Shown here piece by piece: positions 1 through 8,045 of a stretch of DNA of 64,000 nt; position 1 is the first letter of the stretch; every line of letters starts with the position of its first letter. The stretch is taken from contig NZ_HE978538.1 in the NCBI RefSeq assembly GCF_000311785.1, positions 233,981 through 297,980 on the forward strand. The letters run 5' to 3'. The stretch is from Brevibacillus massiliensis (GTDB lineage: Bacteria; Bacillota; Bacilli; Brevibacillales; Brevibacillaceae). Below the pieces are notes generated by a model. It was not told the origin of the DNA. It searched no databases and saw only the letters and a program-made list of their open reading frames with translations. The position numbers were made by a program, and so were the translations under genes.

Positions 1-438
1 GGGGAACGCATCCTCGCCCATCTGCAGCTTGAGTCCAGGCACAAGCATCCGGTGAGCGGCAAATACCCGCGAATCGAGTCGGCGGCTGCCTGGATCTCCG
101 AAACGGGCAGGCAGTCGACCACACTGCAGTCGAAGCTATCCCTGGTAGCAAAGTCATCCACCTTGTGGACAGGTCCCGGGCAAATGATCGAGAAATTGGG
201 ACTACGGGAGGCAGGAGTAGATACTCCGCTCATGGGAGACAAACAGAAGGGATTTCAAAAAGATAGACAGTACGCCGTTTACTTCTCTGTACAGTTCGGT
301 TTTCAGGTGAACAAAGGATTTGCTTATCCTGATAAGACACGTGGAACGGGACACGACCCGGAAGATTATCGCGCGGTCTTTCGTATTATCGCCAATGCGT
401 GGGAACGCCAAGGCATCCGCAATCACACCACCCACTAA
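1..438 (+). CDS. C-terminal part of an unknown protein (5' end outside window)
   Basis: The frame is open from base 1 to the TAA ending at 438, so the gene begins upstream of the window; 145 residues are visible. I do not recognise the family. The visible part is soluble, with no membrane segment, and ends with a charged, aromatic-rich stretch (GHDPEDYRAVFRIIANAW) that looks like a folded domain rather than a tail. A possible internal GTG start at 52 lacks a good SD, so I treat the whole as a truncated gene. It is followed by a hairpin-containing spacer before the lipase gene. Coding status is likely but not certain. Confidence 0.5.
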   Translation, partial: GERILAHLQLESRHKHPVSGKYPRIESAAAWISETGRQSTTLQSKLSLVAKSSTLWTGPGQMIEKLGLREAGVDTPLMGDKQKGFQKDRQYAVYFSVQFGFQVNKGFAYPDKTRGTGHDPEDYRAVFRIIANAWERQGIRNHTTH

Positions 439-442
439 AATT

Positions 443-506
443 CTTTGCGCCCCCTGTCTGTCTTTTCCTACCTTAGTGGTGAGGAAAGCAAAGGGGGGGT
501 TTTATT
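443..506 (+). promoter_or_regulatory. G/C-rich hairpin in leader, covering SD of the lipase gene
   Basis: CTTTGC (443-448) and CCCCC (450-454) can pair with GCAAAG (488-493) or the G run (493-499), with a smaller CTTTTCC/GGAAAG helix inside. The G run is also the SD of the TTG start at 506, and the helix is followed by TTTTATTT. It could be a terminator for the upstream gene, a translation-blocking hairpin, or both. Confidence 0.4.
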
Positions 507-2914
507 TGAACAACCGGATTAGACAGGTGCTGCTGCTACTACTGGTCCTTGCGTTTACGTTGATGCCGGTGCTGCAGGCATCCGCGTTGATTGCGGCTGA
601 GAATCCCGGAAAACGCAGCGTGCAGCCAGAAGCGCGCGTCCCGCTGGATCAAAAAGAGAAGGAGTTTTACCAAGATGTGTACGGCACGGAGGACGAAGAC
701 GCCATCACCGAGCTCATCGGCCAGGAAGGGAAGCGTTCCGGCAGTGCGACTGGCAGGTATGAGCGGTTTGAGATTGAGCCAAACGATACGCCGGGACAAG
801 CAGATTGGACTTTCTCCGGAAGCGATGCCTACGGGCGCATACAGAGTGCAGATGATGTCGACTACTGGAAGATCAGGGCACCCGGCAACGGAACGCTGCA
901 GGTGAAGCTGGATCAGATTCCCGCTGGACAAGACTACAACCTCTATTTGTACGATTCCGAACAGAAAGAACTGGGAAAATCGGAGAGGAGGGGGGCGGCA
1001 GACGAGCGAATCGAAGGGATCAGGGTCAAGCAGGAACAGTGGTACTACTTCGCAGTACGGGGAGCAGGCGGCAGTTTCAGCAAAAAAGACTACTACCATT
1101 TAATGGCTGAGTTTGTCCCGGAGGGGAGCCGGATTATACCTGACAAGTACGAGCCGAACAACAGGTCGGCAGACGCTGTGGAAATCCAGCCAAACAGCAC
1201 TTTGCGGGCCAACATACACGACAAGGACGACATCGACTACTTTAAACTGCAGGTGCCCCTGGCCTCGACAATCGAGCTTTTGTTGACTGGCATGCCGGCA
1301 GGCGTGGACCTCGACTTGTACTTGCTGGACAAGGACGGCAGACAGATTGCACAGTCGGAGTACGCGAAGAATTTGAACGAATCGATCACGTTCAACGGCG
1401 ATCCCGGGACGTATTATGTCAAAATAAAGATGGACAAGCGCTCGGAATTGGTGGATCACGAGTACCAACTGTCCGTAAAGGTACATACCATTCCGGTCAT
1501 CTTGGTTCCCGGCATCGGCGGTTCGCGCTTGCTGGCGAATGAACGGGGGAAAATCTCGGAAGCCTGGCTCAACTTTGCAGCCATGCTCGATCCCAAGGAC
1601 AACGAACACCGCAGATTGCTCGCGTTGACCCCTCAGTCTCCGGGAAGTGTCAAGATGGTTCCCCAAAACAGCGGGATTCAAATCCTCCCGGAAGCAGAGG
1701 ACGATGGGCTGCGGGGTATTTCCTATCTGTCGTACAATTCCCTTGCGAAAAAAGAGGCAGAGCAGTACCACAGCATGGCTGAACACCTGCAGAAGATGGG
1801 CTATAAAAAAGGAGAATCACTCTTCGGGTTCCCTTATGACTGGCGGATGAGCAGCGCCGACAATGCCGGCAGCCTGCTGCGAAAGATTGATGAAGCGATC
1901 GCCAAGTCAAATGCCAAGCAGGTACAGCTGGTGGTCCACAGTATGGGCGGTCTCTTAACCAAGGAGGCCCTGCTGCAAAATACGCAATACCAACACAAAA
2001 CGAAAAGGATTATCTACATGGGCACGCCGTTTTTGGGTTCACCCAGAGCTTATCAGGCGATCAAGATGGGCTATACCTTCGGGATCGGCATCAAGATTAC
2101 GGAGAATAACTCGATCAGCCTGTTTAGCGCAAATGCGGGCAAAACCATCGCCGAATACGCACCGGCCGTCTACGAATTGCTGCCGTCGCGCGAGTACGTC
2201 AAAAAGCAGGGCTACCTCAACCTGATCGGCGTGAATGTACAGCGGCCGTACACCTATGATGAGACTCTGACCGACCCGAGGATCAGGCTGACCTATCGTC
2301 CGCTCGCGGAGCAAAGTGACCGGCTGCATCAGAAGTGGGATCACGCCCAGCTTAACGTACAGCAGTACGCAATTATTGGCGATGGACAGAAGACCTTGCT
2401 GGGCTACGACTTTGAACAGGCCAGCCAGCGTTTTATCCCGTTTTACGGAGTGGCCGGCGGTGACGGGACGGTTCCCCTTGTCAGTGCGGCCTACAGCAAG
2501 AGTGATGTGGCAAAGAAATACTATGTACAGGAGGAACATGCCAAATTGCCCGTGAACCGTTCTGTGATTCAGCAGGTAGCTCAGCTTCTTTCAGGGAAAG
2601 AGGAGGTTCAACCGGGCATCAGGTTAGCGTCCGAAAAGACGAAATCCTTTGACTATCTCGTCATCTACCGCAAGGACGGAGAATTTCCGGAGGTGACGCT
2701 GTCACAGGCCGGTGAAGAGCTCGTAATTACAAAAAAAGGAATCGAGCAAAAGCAGGCGAATTCTTTCCAGGTGGAAGTTCACGGCGATACGCTGGTCGTC
2801 TTTGAGGATAAAGAGCGGGGAAGCGTGCAGGTAAAGCAAAAACAGCAGGTCAGGACGTTAAGCAGCGTCGATTCCGGGCTGATTGTAAAGCGCTATCAAG
2901 CCCGCTCTGAATAA
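506..2914 (+). CDS. Secreted LCAT-like lipase/acyltransferase with two PPC domains
   Basis: The 802-residue product has a signal peptide (residues about 1-28, a leucine-rich core ending near LQASA). Two bacterial pre-peptidase C-terminal (PPC) beta-sandwiches follow, at about 85-200 and 215-325, each with the EPNDT/EPNN entry and DVDYWK/DIDYFK motif. Then comes an alpha/beta-hydrolase of the lecithin:cholesterol acyltransferase type. The nucleophile elbow is VHSMGG (Ser479); the likely acid and base are Asp653 in GGDGTVP and His678 in EEHAKLP. The hydrolase opens with VPGIGGSRL, which resembles the LCAT lid region. The TTG at 506 was chosen because a strong G-rich SD lies 6 nt upstream and the signal peptide begins there. 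Longer upstream starts would read through the terminator-like hairpin. The substrate is probably an extracellular lipid or ester. Family assignment is firm; substrate unknown. Confidence 0.85.
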   Translation: MNNRIRQVLLLLLVLAFTLMPVLQASALIAAENPGKRSVQPEARVPLDQKEKEFYQDVYGTEDEDAITELIGQEGKRSGSATGRYERFEIEPNDTPGQADWTFSGSDAYGRIQSADDVDYWKIRAPGNGTLQVKLDQIPAGQDYNLYLYDSEQKELGKSERRGAADERIEGIRVKQEQWYYFAVRGAGGSFSKKDYYHLMAEFVPEGSRIIPDKYEPNNRSADAVEIQPNSTLRANIHDKDDIDYFKLQVPLASTIELLLTGMPAGVDLDLYLLDKDGRQIAQSEYAKNLNESITFNGDPGTYYVKIKMDKRSELVDHEYQLSVKVHTIPVILVPGIGGSRLLANERGKISEAWLNFAAMLDPKDNEHRRLLALTPQSPGSVKMVPQNSGIQILPEAEDDGLRGISYLSYNSLAKKEAEQYHSMAEHLQKMGYKKGESLFGFPYDWRMSSADNAGSLLRKIDEAIAKSNAKQVQLVVHSMGGLLTKEALLQNTQYQHKTKRIIYMGTPFLGSPRAYQAIKMGYTFGIGIKITENNSISLFSANAGKTIAEYAPAVYELLPSREYVKKQGYLNLIGVNVQRPYTYDETLTDPRIRLTYRPLAEQSDRLHQKWDHAQLNVQQYAIIGDGQKTLLGYDFEQASQRFIPFYGVAGGDGTVPLVSAAYSKSDVAKKYYVQEEHAKLPVNRSVIQQVAQLLSGKEEVQPGIRLASEKTKSFDYLVIYRKDGEFPEVTLSQAGEELVITKKGIEQKQANSFQVEVHGDTLVVFEDKERGSVQVKQKQQVRTLSSVDSGLIVKRYQARSE

Positions 2915-2945
2915 GATATCAAAATCATGTCGAGGGTGAGCATTT

Positions 2946-3227
2946 GTGGACTTTTTTACGGGTCTGTACGTAGGAGCATTTAGCGGCGTGCTGTTGAACT
3001 GGGGCGTTTTTCTGCTGGCCGCGATTTTCTCCCTTTTGGCAAAGCGGCTCTGGGTAGGACTGTTGACCAGTCTGCTGATTTTTCTGCTGATCGTTGTCTT
3101 TTCTGCCGCAGGAGGCGGGGATTACGGGTTTTTTATCGGACTCTCCATTCCCACGACGATATACACCGCGCTGTTTTACATCATATGCAGAAAAATTGGG
3201 GAGAAAATGATCCCGTCTAAAGGGTGA
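2946..3227 (+). CDS. Small membrane protein, unknown function
   Basis: A 93-residue, very hydrophobic protein with about three transmembrane helices (roughly residues 5-32, 37-56 and 62-80) and a basic C-terminus. The GTG start has a GGGTGAG SD 5-6 nt upstream. It begins 31 nt after the lipase stop and is followed 20 nt later by a second small membrane protein of similar size, so the two probably form one unit with the lipase. No family recognised. Confidence 0.7.
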   Translation: MDFFTGLYVGAFSGVLLNWGVFLLAAIFSLLAKRLWVGLLTSLLIFLLIVVFSAAGGGDYGFFIGLSIPTTIYTALFYIICRKIGEKMIPSKG

Positions 3228-3247
3228 GATAGCGGGAGGTAAAGACA

Positions 3248-3532
3248 ATGTGGGAGCAATTCACAGAGGGGCTTTCAACTGGACTGCTGTTGCTGTTGTT
3301 TCCGGTATTTATCGTGCTGCTTGCTGCATCCGTATATGCCGGCCTGCACTACAAAAGGGTATGGCTGCCGCCGGTTGTCATGGCGGCCGCAACCGTGGGA
3401 GTCATGCTTCTTTCAGGAGCATACGACCTAGGTAACGTTCCGCTCGTCTTCGGAATACTGCTCGTACAGATGTTGTTGGCTGCTCTATTGAGTATGTTTG
3501 CAAACATCGCCAAACGGCATTTGAAAAGTTGA
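3248..3532 (+). CDS. Small membrane protein, unknown function
   Basis: A 94-residue protein with three predicted membrane helices (about residues 9-31, 38-56 and 63-87) and a basic tail (KRHLKS). GGGAGG lies 7-8 nt before the ATG. It closely follows the previous membrane gene and has a similar size and helix count, so the pair may be diverged paralogues or two subunits of one complex. That is inference from layout only. No family recognised. Confidence 0.7.
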   Translation: MWEQFTEGLSTGLLLLLFPVFIVLLAASVYAGLHYKRVWLPPVVMAAATVGVMLLSGAYDLGNVPLVFGILLVQMLLAALLSMFANIAKRHLKS

Positions 3533-3590
3533 AGGGGGACATCTCAACGGTGTCATTTCCTGATGCAAAGCATGTTTGCCGGTTAGTAAA

Positions 3591-3620
3591 TTGCACACCA
3601 TTCATGTTTCGGGGTAGAAT
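3591..3620 (+). promoter_or_regulatory. Sigma-A-like promoter of ywhD
   Basis: TTGCAC (3591-3596), 18-nt spacer, TAGAAT (3615-3620), ending 29 nt before the ywhD start. Confidence 0.45.
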
Positions 3621-3649
3621 GAAGGGAAGAGGCTAATGGAGGTATCCGT

Positions 3650-4153
3650 ATGGATTTGCTGAACAATAACAAGAAAAATTCCGGATTTACCATTTTAAGC
3701 AGCAAGACGGAAGTGCACGGCGGCTACGGCAAAGGAGTCATCGACCTGAATTCGGTAGCTTCCGTCATTATTGACGGCGATGAGGCTTATATCGACATGG
3801 GAGCCATGCACGCCAAAAGCGCTGTGGAAAAAGGGATCAAATGGACAACCAACAAGGACGAGGTCCCGAATGGCAAACCGTACTGGCTGGTCTGGGTCAC
3901 CGTAGACCGGAATGAGTCCGGACCGTATTACGCCGGGGTTACGGCCTGCTACATGGAGATCGACCGGGAAGCGCGACGCGGCTATAAAATCCTGGCAGAC
4001 CATGTGAACCGAATGGACTACTCGATGAAAAGGCGAATTATGGTGTCGGAGTTGGATGAGACGTGCAAGAAGGCCCTGAAAAAGCTGTTGATGGAACATA
4101 ACCTGGAGATGTGGAACAACTCTTCGGATGAATTGAAGGAAGGGCTGTCCTAG
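3650..4153 (+). CDS. ywhD: YwhD family protein
   Basis: 167 residues, closely similar along its full length to B. subtilis YwhD as I recall it: FTILSS near the N-terminus, IDMGAMHAKS, VPNGKPYWLVWVTVDR, GPYYAGVTACYM and HVNRMD. Soluble, no signal peptide. The function of the family is not known to me. GGAGGT lies about 8 nt before the ATG. In B. subtilis it sits beside pbpG (ywhE), speE and speB, and the same neighbours follow here, which supports orthology. Confidence 0.9.
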   Translation: MDLLNNNKKNSGFTILSSKTEVHGGYGKGVIDLNSVASVIIDGDEAYIDMGAMHAKSAVEKGIKWTTNKDEVPNGKPYWLVWVTVDRNESGPYYAGVTACYMEIDREARRGYKILADHVNRMDYSMKRRIMVSELDETCKKALKKLLMEHNLEMWNNSSDELKEGLS

Positions 4154-4280
4154 GGTTTATCGCGGCAAAACGGATGGGTAAAATGGTCGAATCTGTGAAC
4201 AAATTGTGAAATCAATTGTACCTGGAAATTAACTCAGGTAAACTAACGATGCAACTGCATACATCTTATACTAGGTCAGC

Positions 4281-4320
4281 AAACAGGGAAGGATACCGTC
4301 GTCTTTCCCTGTTTGTCTTT
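4281..4320 (+). terminator. Rho-independent terminator after ywhD
   Basis: AAACAGGGAA (4281-4290) pairs with TTCCCTGTTT (4305-4314), followed by a T-rich tract. Confidence 0.65.
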
Positions 4321-4435
4321 ACAGGATAAGAAAGTATAACTTCTTGAAATGGCTTCCTTATCCTGCATGAAAAGCTTCCTCTAAAGAGGGACTCGACTAC
4401 TTCTTCGAGAAGGCTTCAATCGAAGCTTTTCTTAT
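4321..4435. repeat. Dispersed hairpin repeat, long copy
   Basis: AGGATAAG (4323-4330) is inverted at CTTATCCT (4357-4364). GAAAAGCTTC (4369-4378) is inverted at GAAGCTTTTC (4422-4431), with an internal CCTCT/AGAGG hairpin. The 20-mer at 4357-4376 recurs exactly at 7076-7095 in a shorter copy, and the 35 bp before it also align. It behaves like a small interspersed repeat (BOX/REP-like or MITE relic) in intergenic DNA. Confidence 0.6.
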
Positions 4436-4522
4436 CGAATCAAAAATTCAGGTTATCAAATTGTACGAAAGTGACATCCTATAACAGAGTCTTGTCCATT
4501 TACTCGACAAAAGGGGTGTCAT

Positions 4523-4780
4523 ATGGTGCAACCAAACGGTGATCATTCGGAGCTTGGCGAAGTCCAAGAGGATAACGACCACTTTGCCCGCCACGGCGGC
4601 GTGCACTTTAAAAGCAACGTGTCACCTGAAGAAATCAATCTTTTTATCCGCAGACTTCCGGCAGGCAAGCGGGAGAGCTTGTTTGAGGTGCTTGATGAGC
4701 TGGACCGGGCCGGTTTGATTCAGATTGTGAATGACCACGTTTTTACCGATGGCAACGGGGTAATCGGCGGCGGGGAGTAA
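4523..4780 (+). CDS. Small unknown soluble protein
   Basis: 85 residues, acidic and soluble, no signal peptide. The middle (SPEEINLFIRRLPAGKRESLFEVLDELDRAGLIQIV) reads as two amphipathic helices, and the ends are Gly/His-rich and probably flexible. AAAGGGG sits 7-8 nt before the ATG, and the gene ends just before a strong bidirectional terminator, so it looks expressed. It is convergent with pbpG. I do not recognise the family. Confidence 0.65.
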   Translation: MVQPNGDHSELGEVQEDNDHFARHGGVHFKSNVSPEEINLFIRRLPAGKRESLFEVLDELDRAGLIQIVNDHVFTDGNGVIGGGE

Positions 4781-4796
4781 GGCAAAAGCCAAAATC

Positions 4797-4840
4797 AAAA
4801 TGCAGCCAGGCTCTTTTGGGAGCGGTGGCTGCATTTTTTT
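4797..4840. terminator. Bidirectional terminator between convergent genes
   Basis: AAAATGCAGCCA (4797-4808) pairs with TGGCTGCATTTT (4826-4837). The A-rich left flank and T-rich right flank suit termination of both the 4523 gene (+) and pbpG (-). Confidence 0.85.
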
Positions 4841-4859
4841 GAGCCCCCGTGCCTGCCGC

Positions 4860-6908
4860 TTACGGGGTCAACAGTTTGCCCATGCGATGCCAAAACGACG
4901 GTTTTTCCGGCGGTTTGGGCGGCTTTGGCGGCGTTTCCGGGGTGGGCAGGTGTTCCGTGCAGTACTCCGTGGGCTCGGTACCCTTTGCCAGGTAGACGAG
5001 ACGCGGGTTGGGGCAATGTTCTGTCGCCAATTTGCCGTTGGCCGGGTCGATGTAGACGGAAACGGTGCCGACCGGACTGTCGAACAGGGCGGGCGGCTGA
5101 TCCTGCAAGGCGCTTTCGGTAAAATCGGCCCAGATCGGGGCGGCCAGCATCGCATCTTTGACGGGGTCGATTTTTTTCCCTTCGTCATAACCGACCCAGA
5201 CGATTGTGGTCAGCTGGGGCGTAAATCCGGCCAGCCAGGCGTCGTAGTCGGTGGAGCCGGTCTTTCCCGCCACGGGGCGATTCAGCCGATCGGCGACACG
5301 GTGGGCCGTTCCCTGCGGTTCGAAAACGGTCTGCATCATCTGTGTCAGCAAGAAGCTGGCGACAGGATCGGCGACCTGGGTTTTCTGCTCTTTTTCCTCT
5401 ATCAGCACGCTGCCGTCGCTGTCAACGATTTTCTCGATCGCGATCGGTTCGACCCGCTGTCCCTTGTTGGCAATCGTACTGTAGGCTACCGCCATTTCAT
5501 AAGGGGAGACAGGGGAGGCCCCGAGCGCCAGCGAGGGTACCTCCTGCAGCGGACTGGTAATGCCGACGGCGCGGGCCTCGTCTGCCAAAGCCTTGGGCGT
5601 CAGCTGTTCAATCGTCTTGACGGCGTAGATGTTGTCAGAAGTAGCGATGGCTTGCTGCATGGTAATGTAGTCGTAGGCGTAATGACCGCCAAAGTTGCTG
5701 GGAATGTACTGCTTGCCGTTGTCATACGTAAAAACGGTAGGTTCGCTTTTCATCTCCGTCAGCGGCGTATATCCTTGCTGCAGGGCTGCCAAGTAGAGAA
5801 AGGCTTTGAAAGAGGAGCCCGGCTGCCGCAGGCTGAAGACGCGGTTGTACTGGCTTTTGGCGTAGTCGCGGCCGCCGACGAGCGCCCTGATTTTCCCTGT
5901 GGACGGCTCCATGGCGATCAGTGCGGTCTGCAGGTCGGGATTGCTGTTCGAGAAGTTTTTGGCGATGGCTTCTTCCGCCTTCTTTTGCATACCAAGGTCC
6001 AGGGTCGTGTAAATCTTGAGTCCCCCGTGACGGAAGGTTTCCCCGTCAATGCCGTACTTTTCCTGAACCAGCGAGGCGATGTAGTCCCGGAAGTACGGAG
6101 CATAGGAAGGATCTTTTCGCTCTTCCTTGGTGGTGAAGACTAGCTTCTCTGCATATGCGCGGTCGGCCTGCTCGGCGGTGATATAGCCGTCTCGCTGCAT
6201 CGCTTCGAGCACCAGCTTTTGCCTCTGTTTGGCATTTTCGTAATTCGTCAACGGCGAGTAGTACGTTGGCCCTTTTGGGATTGCTGCCAACATGGCGCTT
6301 TCCGCCAGTGTCAGCTCTTTGGCATCCTTGCCAAAATAGGTTTGGGCCGCCGCTTGCGCCCCGTATGCCGAGTGTCCGTAGTAGATCTGGTTTAAATACT
6401 TCTCCAATATTTCTTCTTTGCTGTAATTTAGCTCCAGCTGAACGCTAAGCAGGGCCTCTTTTATTTTTCGGTCCCATGTCTTGTCATTGGTCAGGTAGAG
6501 ATTTTTTGCCAATTGCTGGGTGATCGTACTGGCTCCCTGTGCCTTGCTCATGTTTTTCAAGTCGATATAGGCAGCCATTGCCAGACGTTTTAAGTCGAAG
6601 CCATAATGCTGCCAAAAATAGCGGTCTTCGATAGCTACGGTCGCCTGGGCAAGCCAGGGGGAAATGTCTTTCAGCGGCACGACGGTCCTGTTTTCCCCTT
6701 GGTGCAGGGAGTCGAGCACTTCTCCGTTGCTGTCATAGATGATTGTCGTTTGATGAATGGCCGCGGCTGGCAACGGCTGTGACCGCAAGAACAGGAGCAA
6801 AAGTAAAATGGCAAAAGAACCGAGCAGGGTCATGTACACAGCCAGCTTGATCAGCCGCTTTGCTCGCCGAAGCCAGCGTATCCATTCGCTCTCGCGGACC
6901 ACTTCCAA
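4860..6908 (-). CDS. pbpG: Class A penicillin-binding protein (PBP1A/PBP2d type)
   Basis: 682 residues. It makes and cross-links peptidoglycan at the outer face of the membrane. There is a cytoplasmic N-terminus and one membrane anchor (about 21-41). The GT51 glycosyltransferase domain (about 60-240) carries the catalytic EDRYFWQHYGFD (Glu94), GASTITQQLAKN and KEEILEKYLNQIYYG motifs. The transpeptidase domain (about 330-600) has S365-SF-K368, S424-D-N426 and K549-T-G. A Pro/Lys-rich tail follows. TTG start; the neighbourhood ywhD-pbpG-speE-speB matches B. subtilis, where pbpG (ywhE) encodes the sporulation protein PBP2d under sigma-F. I could not identify a clear sigma-F promoter here, so the sporulation role rests on synteny. 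Confidence 0.92.
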   Translation of the reverse strand: MEVVRESEWIRWLRRAKRLIKLAVYMTLLGSFAILLLLLFLRSQPLPAAAIHQTTIIYDSNGEVLDSLHQGENRTVVPLKDISPWLAQATVAIEDRYFWQHYGFDLKRLAMAAYIDLKNMSKAQGASTITQQLAKNLYLTNDKTWDRKIKEALLSVQLELNYSKEEILEKYLNQIYYGHSAYGAQAAAQTYFGKDAKELTLAESAMLAAIPKGPTYYSPLTNYENAKQRQKLVLEAMQRDGYITAEQADRAYAEKLVFTTKEERKDPSYAPYFRDYIASLVQEKYGIDGETFRHGGLKIYTTLDLGMQKKAEEAIAKNFSNSNPDLQTALIAMEPSTGKIRALVGGRDYAKSQYNRVFSLRQPGSSFKAFLYLAALQQGYTPLTEMKSEPTVFTYDNGKQYIPSNFGGHYAYDYITMQQAIATSDNIYAVKTIEQLTPKALADEARAVGITSPLQEVPSLALGASPVSPYEMAVAYSTIANKGQRVEPIAIEKIVDSDGSVLIEEKEQKTQVADPVASFLLTQMMQTVFEPQGTAHRVADRLNRPVAGKTGSTDYDAWLAGFTPQLTTIVWVGYDEGKKIDPVKDAMLAAPIWADFTESALQDQPPALFDSPVGTVSVYIDPANGKLATEHCPNPRLVYLAKGTEPTEYCTEHLPTPETPPKPPKPPEKPSFWHRMGKLLTP

Positions 6909-7038
6909 TTGTCATCACGTCCTTTCGGCAAAGCTGAAGTGCATTTGCAGGATTTCCGGTTAAAATGGCGATACTGTAGAAGAATCCCTTACCAGTATGG
7001 GAAAATCTATTTTTGTCTATACTTCCCTACCATTTTCG

Positions 7039-7110
7039 ACAGGATGAAAAAAGGATCACCTGTCTGGGAGGCTTGCTTATCCTGCATGAAAAGCTCGAAG
7101 CTTTTCTTAA
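7039..7110. repeat. Dispersed hairpin repeat, short copy
   Basis: Aligns with the copy at 4321: ACAGGAT entry, the 20-mer at 7076-7095 identical to 4357-4376, then AGCTTTTCTTA. Here the hairpin is collapsed to GAAAAGCT (7088-7095), CGA loop, AGCTTTTC (7099-7106); the long copy carries about 45 extra bases in the loop. Confidence 0.6.
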
Positions 7111-7118
7111 AAATAGGT

Positions 7119-7146
7119 TTGCATTTTTGGAGGTAACCACTATAAT
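7119..7146 (+). promoter_or_regulatory. Sigma-A-like promoter of speE-speB
   Basis: TTGCAT (7119-7124), 16-nt spacer, perfect TATAAT (7141-7146). It lies just downstream of the short repeat copy and 45 nt before the speE ATG. Confidence 0.6.
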
Positions 7147-7190
7147 TTTCTTGATAAGCTGAAGGCTAGTAATGAGGAGGCAGTGCCAAA

Positions 7191-8030
7191 ATGGAAATGG
7201 AATTGTGGTATACAGAAAAGCAAACGGAAAACTTCGGTATTACGATGAAGATAACGGAGACCTTACATAGCGAAAAAACGGAAATCCAGCAACTCGATAT
7301 TGTTCATACCAAACAGTTGGGACGCATGCTGCTCCTTGACGGAATGGTGATGACGACGGACCAGGATGAATTTGTCTACCACGAGATGATTACTCATGTG
7401 GCACTGAACACCCATCCCAATCCGAAAAAGGTACTAGTCGTTGGCGGTGGGGACGGCGGAGCCATCCGCGAGATCGTTAAACACCCCTCTGTGGAGAAAG
7501 CTGTTCTCGCGGAGATCGACGGCGGCGTCATTGAGGCGTGCAAAAAGTTCTTTCCGCAAATCGCCAGCGAGCTGTCTGGAAATCCGCGCGTGGATGTGAA
7601 GGTAATAGACGGAATCAAACACATCCACGAGAGCAAAGGTGAATATGATGTCATCATGGTAGACTCGACGGAGCCGATCGGCCCGGCGGTAGGCCTGTTT
7701 GAAAAGGGCTTCTACCAGGGAATCTATGACGCGCTGTCCCCTGATGGCATTATGGTGGCACAGACGGAATCGCCGTGGTTTAACCGGGATTTGATCAAAC
7801 GCGTCTTCAAGGATCTGAAATCGATCTTCCCGGTGACCCGACTGTACACGGCCAGCATTCCTACTTATCCTTCTGGACTGTGGAGCTTCACGATTGCCTC
7901 CAAACAATACGATCCGTTGGAAGTTGATGCGAGCAGGATCAAGGATTTGGACACCAAGTACTACACTCCAGAGCTGCATCATTCGGTCTTTAACCTGCCG
8001 AAGTTTGTGGCTGAGTTGACTCGCGACTAA
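7191..8030 (+). CDS. speE: Spermidine synthase (polyamine aminopropyltransferase)
   Basis: 279 residues. Transfers aminopropyl from decarboxylated SAM to putrescine in the cytosol. Family motifs: [20 protein letters not shown], the nucleotide-site [17 protein letters not shown], and [10 protein letters not shown], which contains the catalytic Asp region, followed by QTESPW. Length is normal. GAGGAGG lies 10-12 nt before the ATG. The stop is 15 nt before speB, so putrescine made by agmatinase feeds this enzyme. SpeD and arginine decarboxylase are not in the window. Confidence 0.95.
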   Translation: MEMELWYTEKQTENFGITMKITETLHSEKTEIQQLDIVHTKQLGRMLLLDGMVMTTDQDEFVYHEMITHVALNTHPNPKKVLVVGGGDGGAIREIVKHPSVEKAVLAEIDGGVIEACKKFFPQIASELSGNPRVDVKVIDGIKHIHESKGEYDVIMVDSTEPIGPAVGLFEKGFYQGIYDALSPDGIMVAQTESPWFNRDLIKRVFKDLKSIFPVTRLYTASIPTYPSGLWSFTIASKQYDPLEVDASRIKDLDTKYYTPELHHSVFNLPKFVAELTRD

Positions 8031-8045
8031 GAGGAGGAAATCATT

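Larger units (their letters stand above)
4154..4522. other. Gene-free stretch with terminator, operator-like palindrome and repeat
   Basis: No convincing coding frame. It holds an inverted repeat TACCTG (4219-4224)/CAGGTA (4235-4240), a terminator (4281-4320) and one copy of a dispersed hairpin repeat (4321-4435), all listed or discussed separately. Confidence 0.6.

Noticed and set aside
320-505. Upstream extension of the lipase gene to an ATG at 320
   Set aside because: It would overlap the preceding frame, read through a terminator-like hairpin and bury the signal peptide 62 residues inside the protein.
4800-6143. Long open frame on the + strand opposite pbpG (447 codons), and similar ones opposite icmF (25746-27473) and atpD (61724-63301)
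   Set aside because: These are mirror frames of strongly conserved genes in a moderately GC-rich genome; they lack SD sites and family motifs.
6909-7000. Sigma-F promoter for pbpG on the minus strand
   Set aside because: A GTATC...GGAAATCCT pair is present, but the spacing is about 12 nt, shorter than the sigma-F norm.
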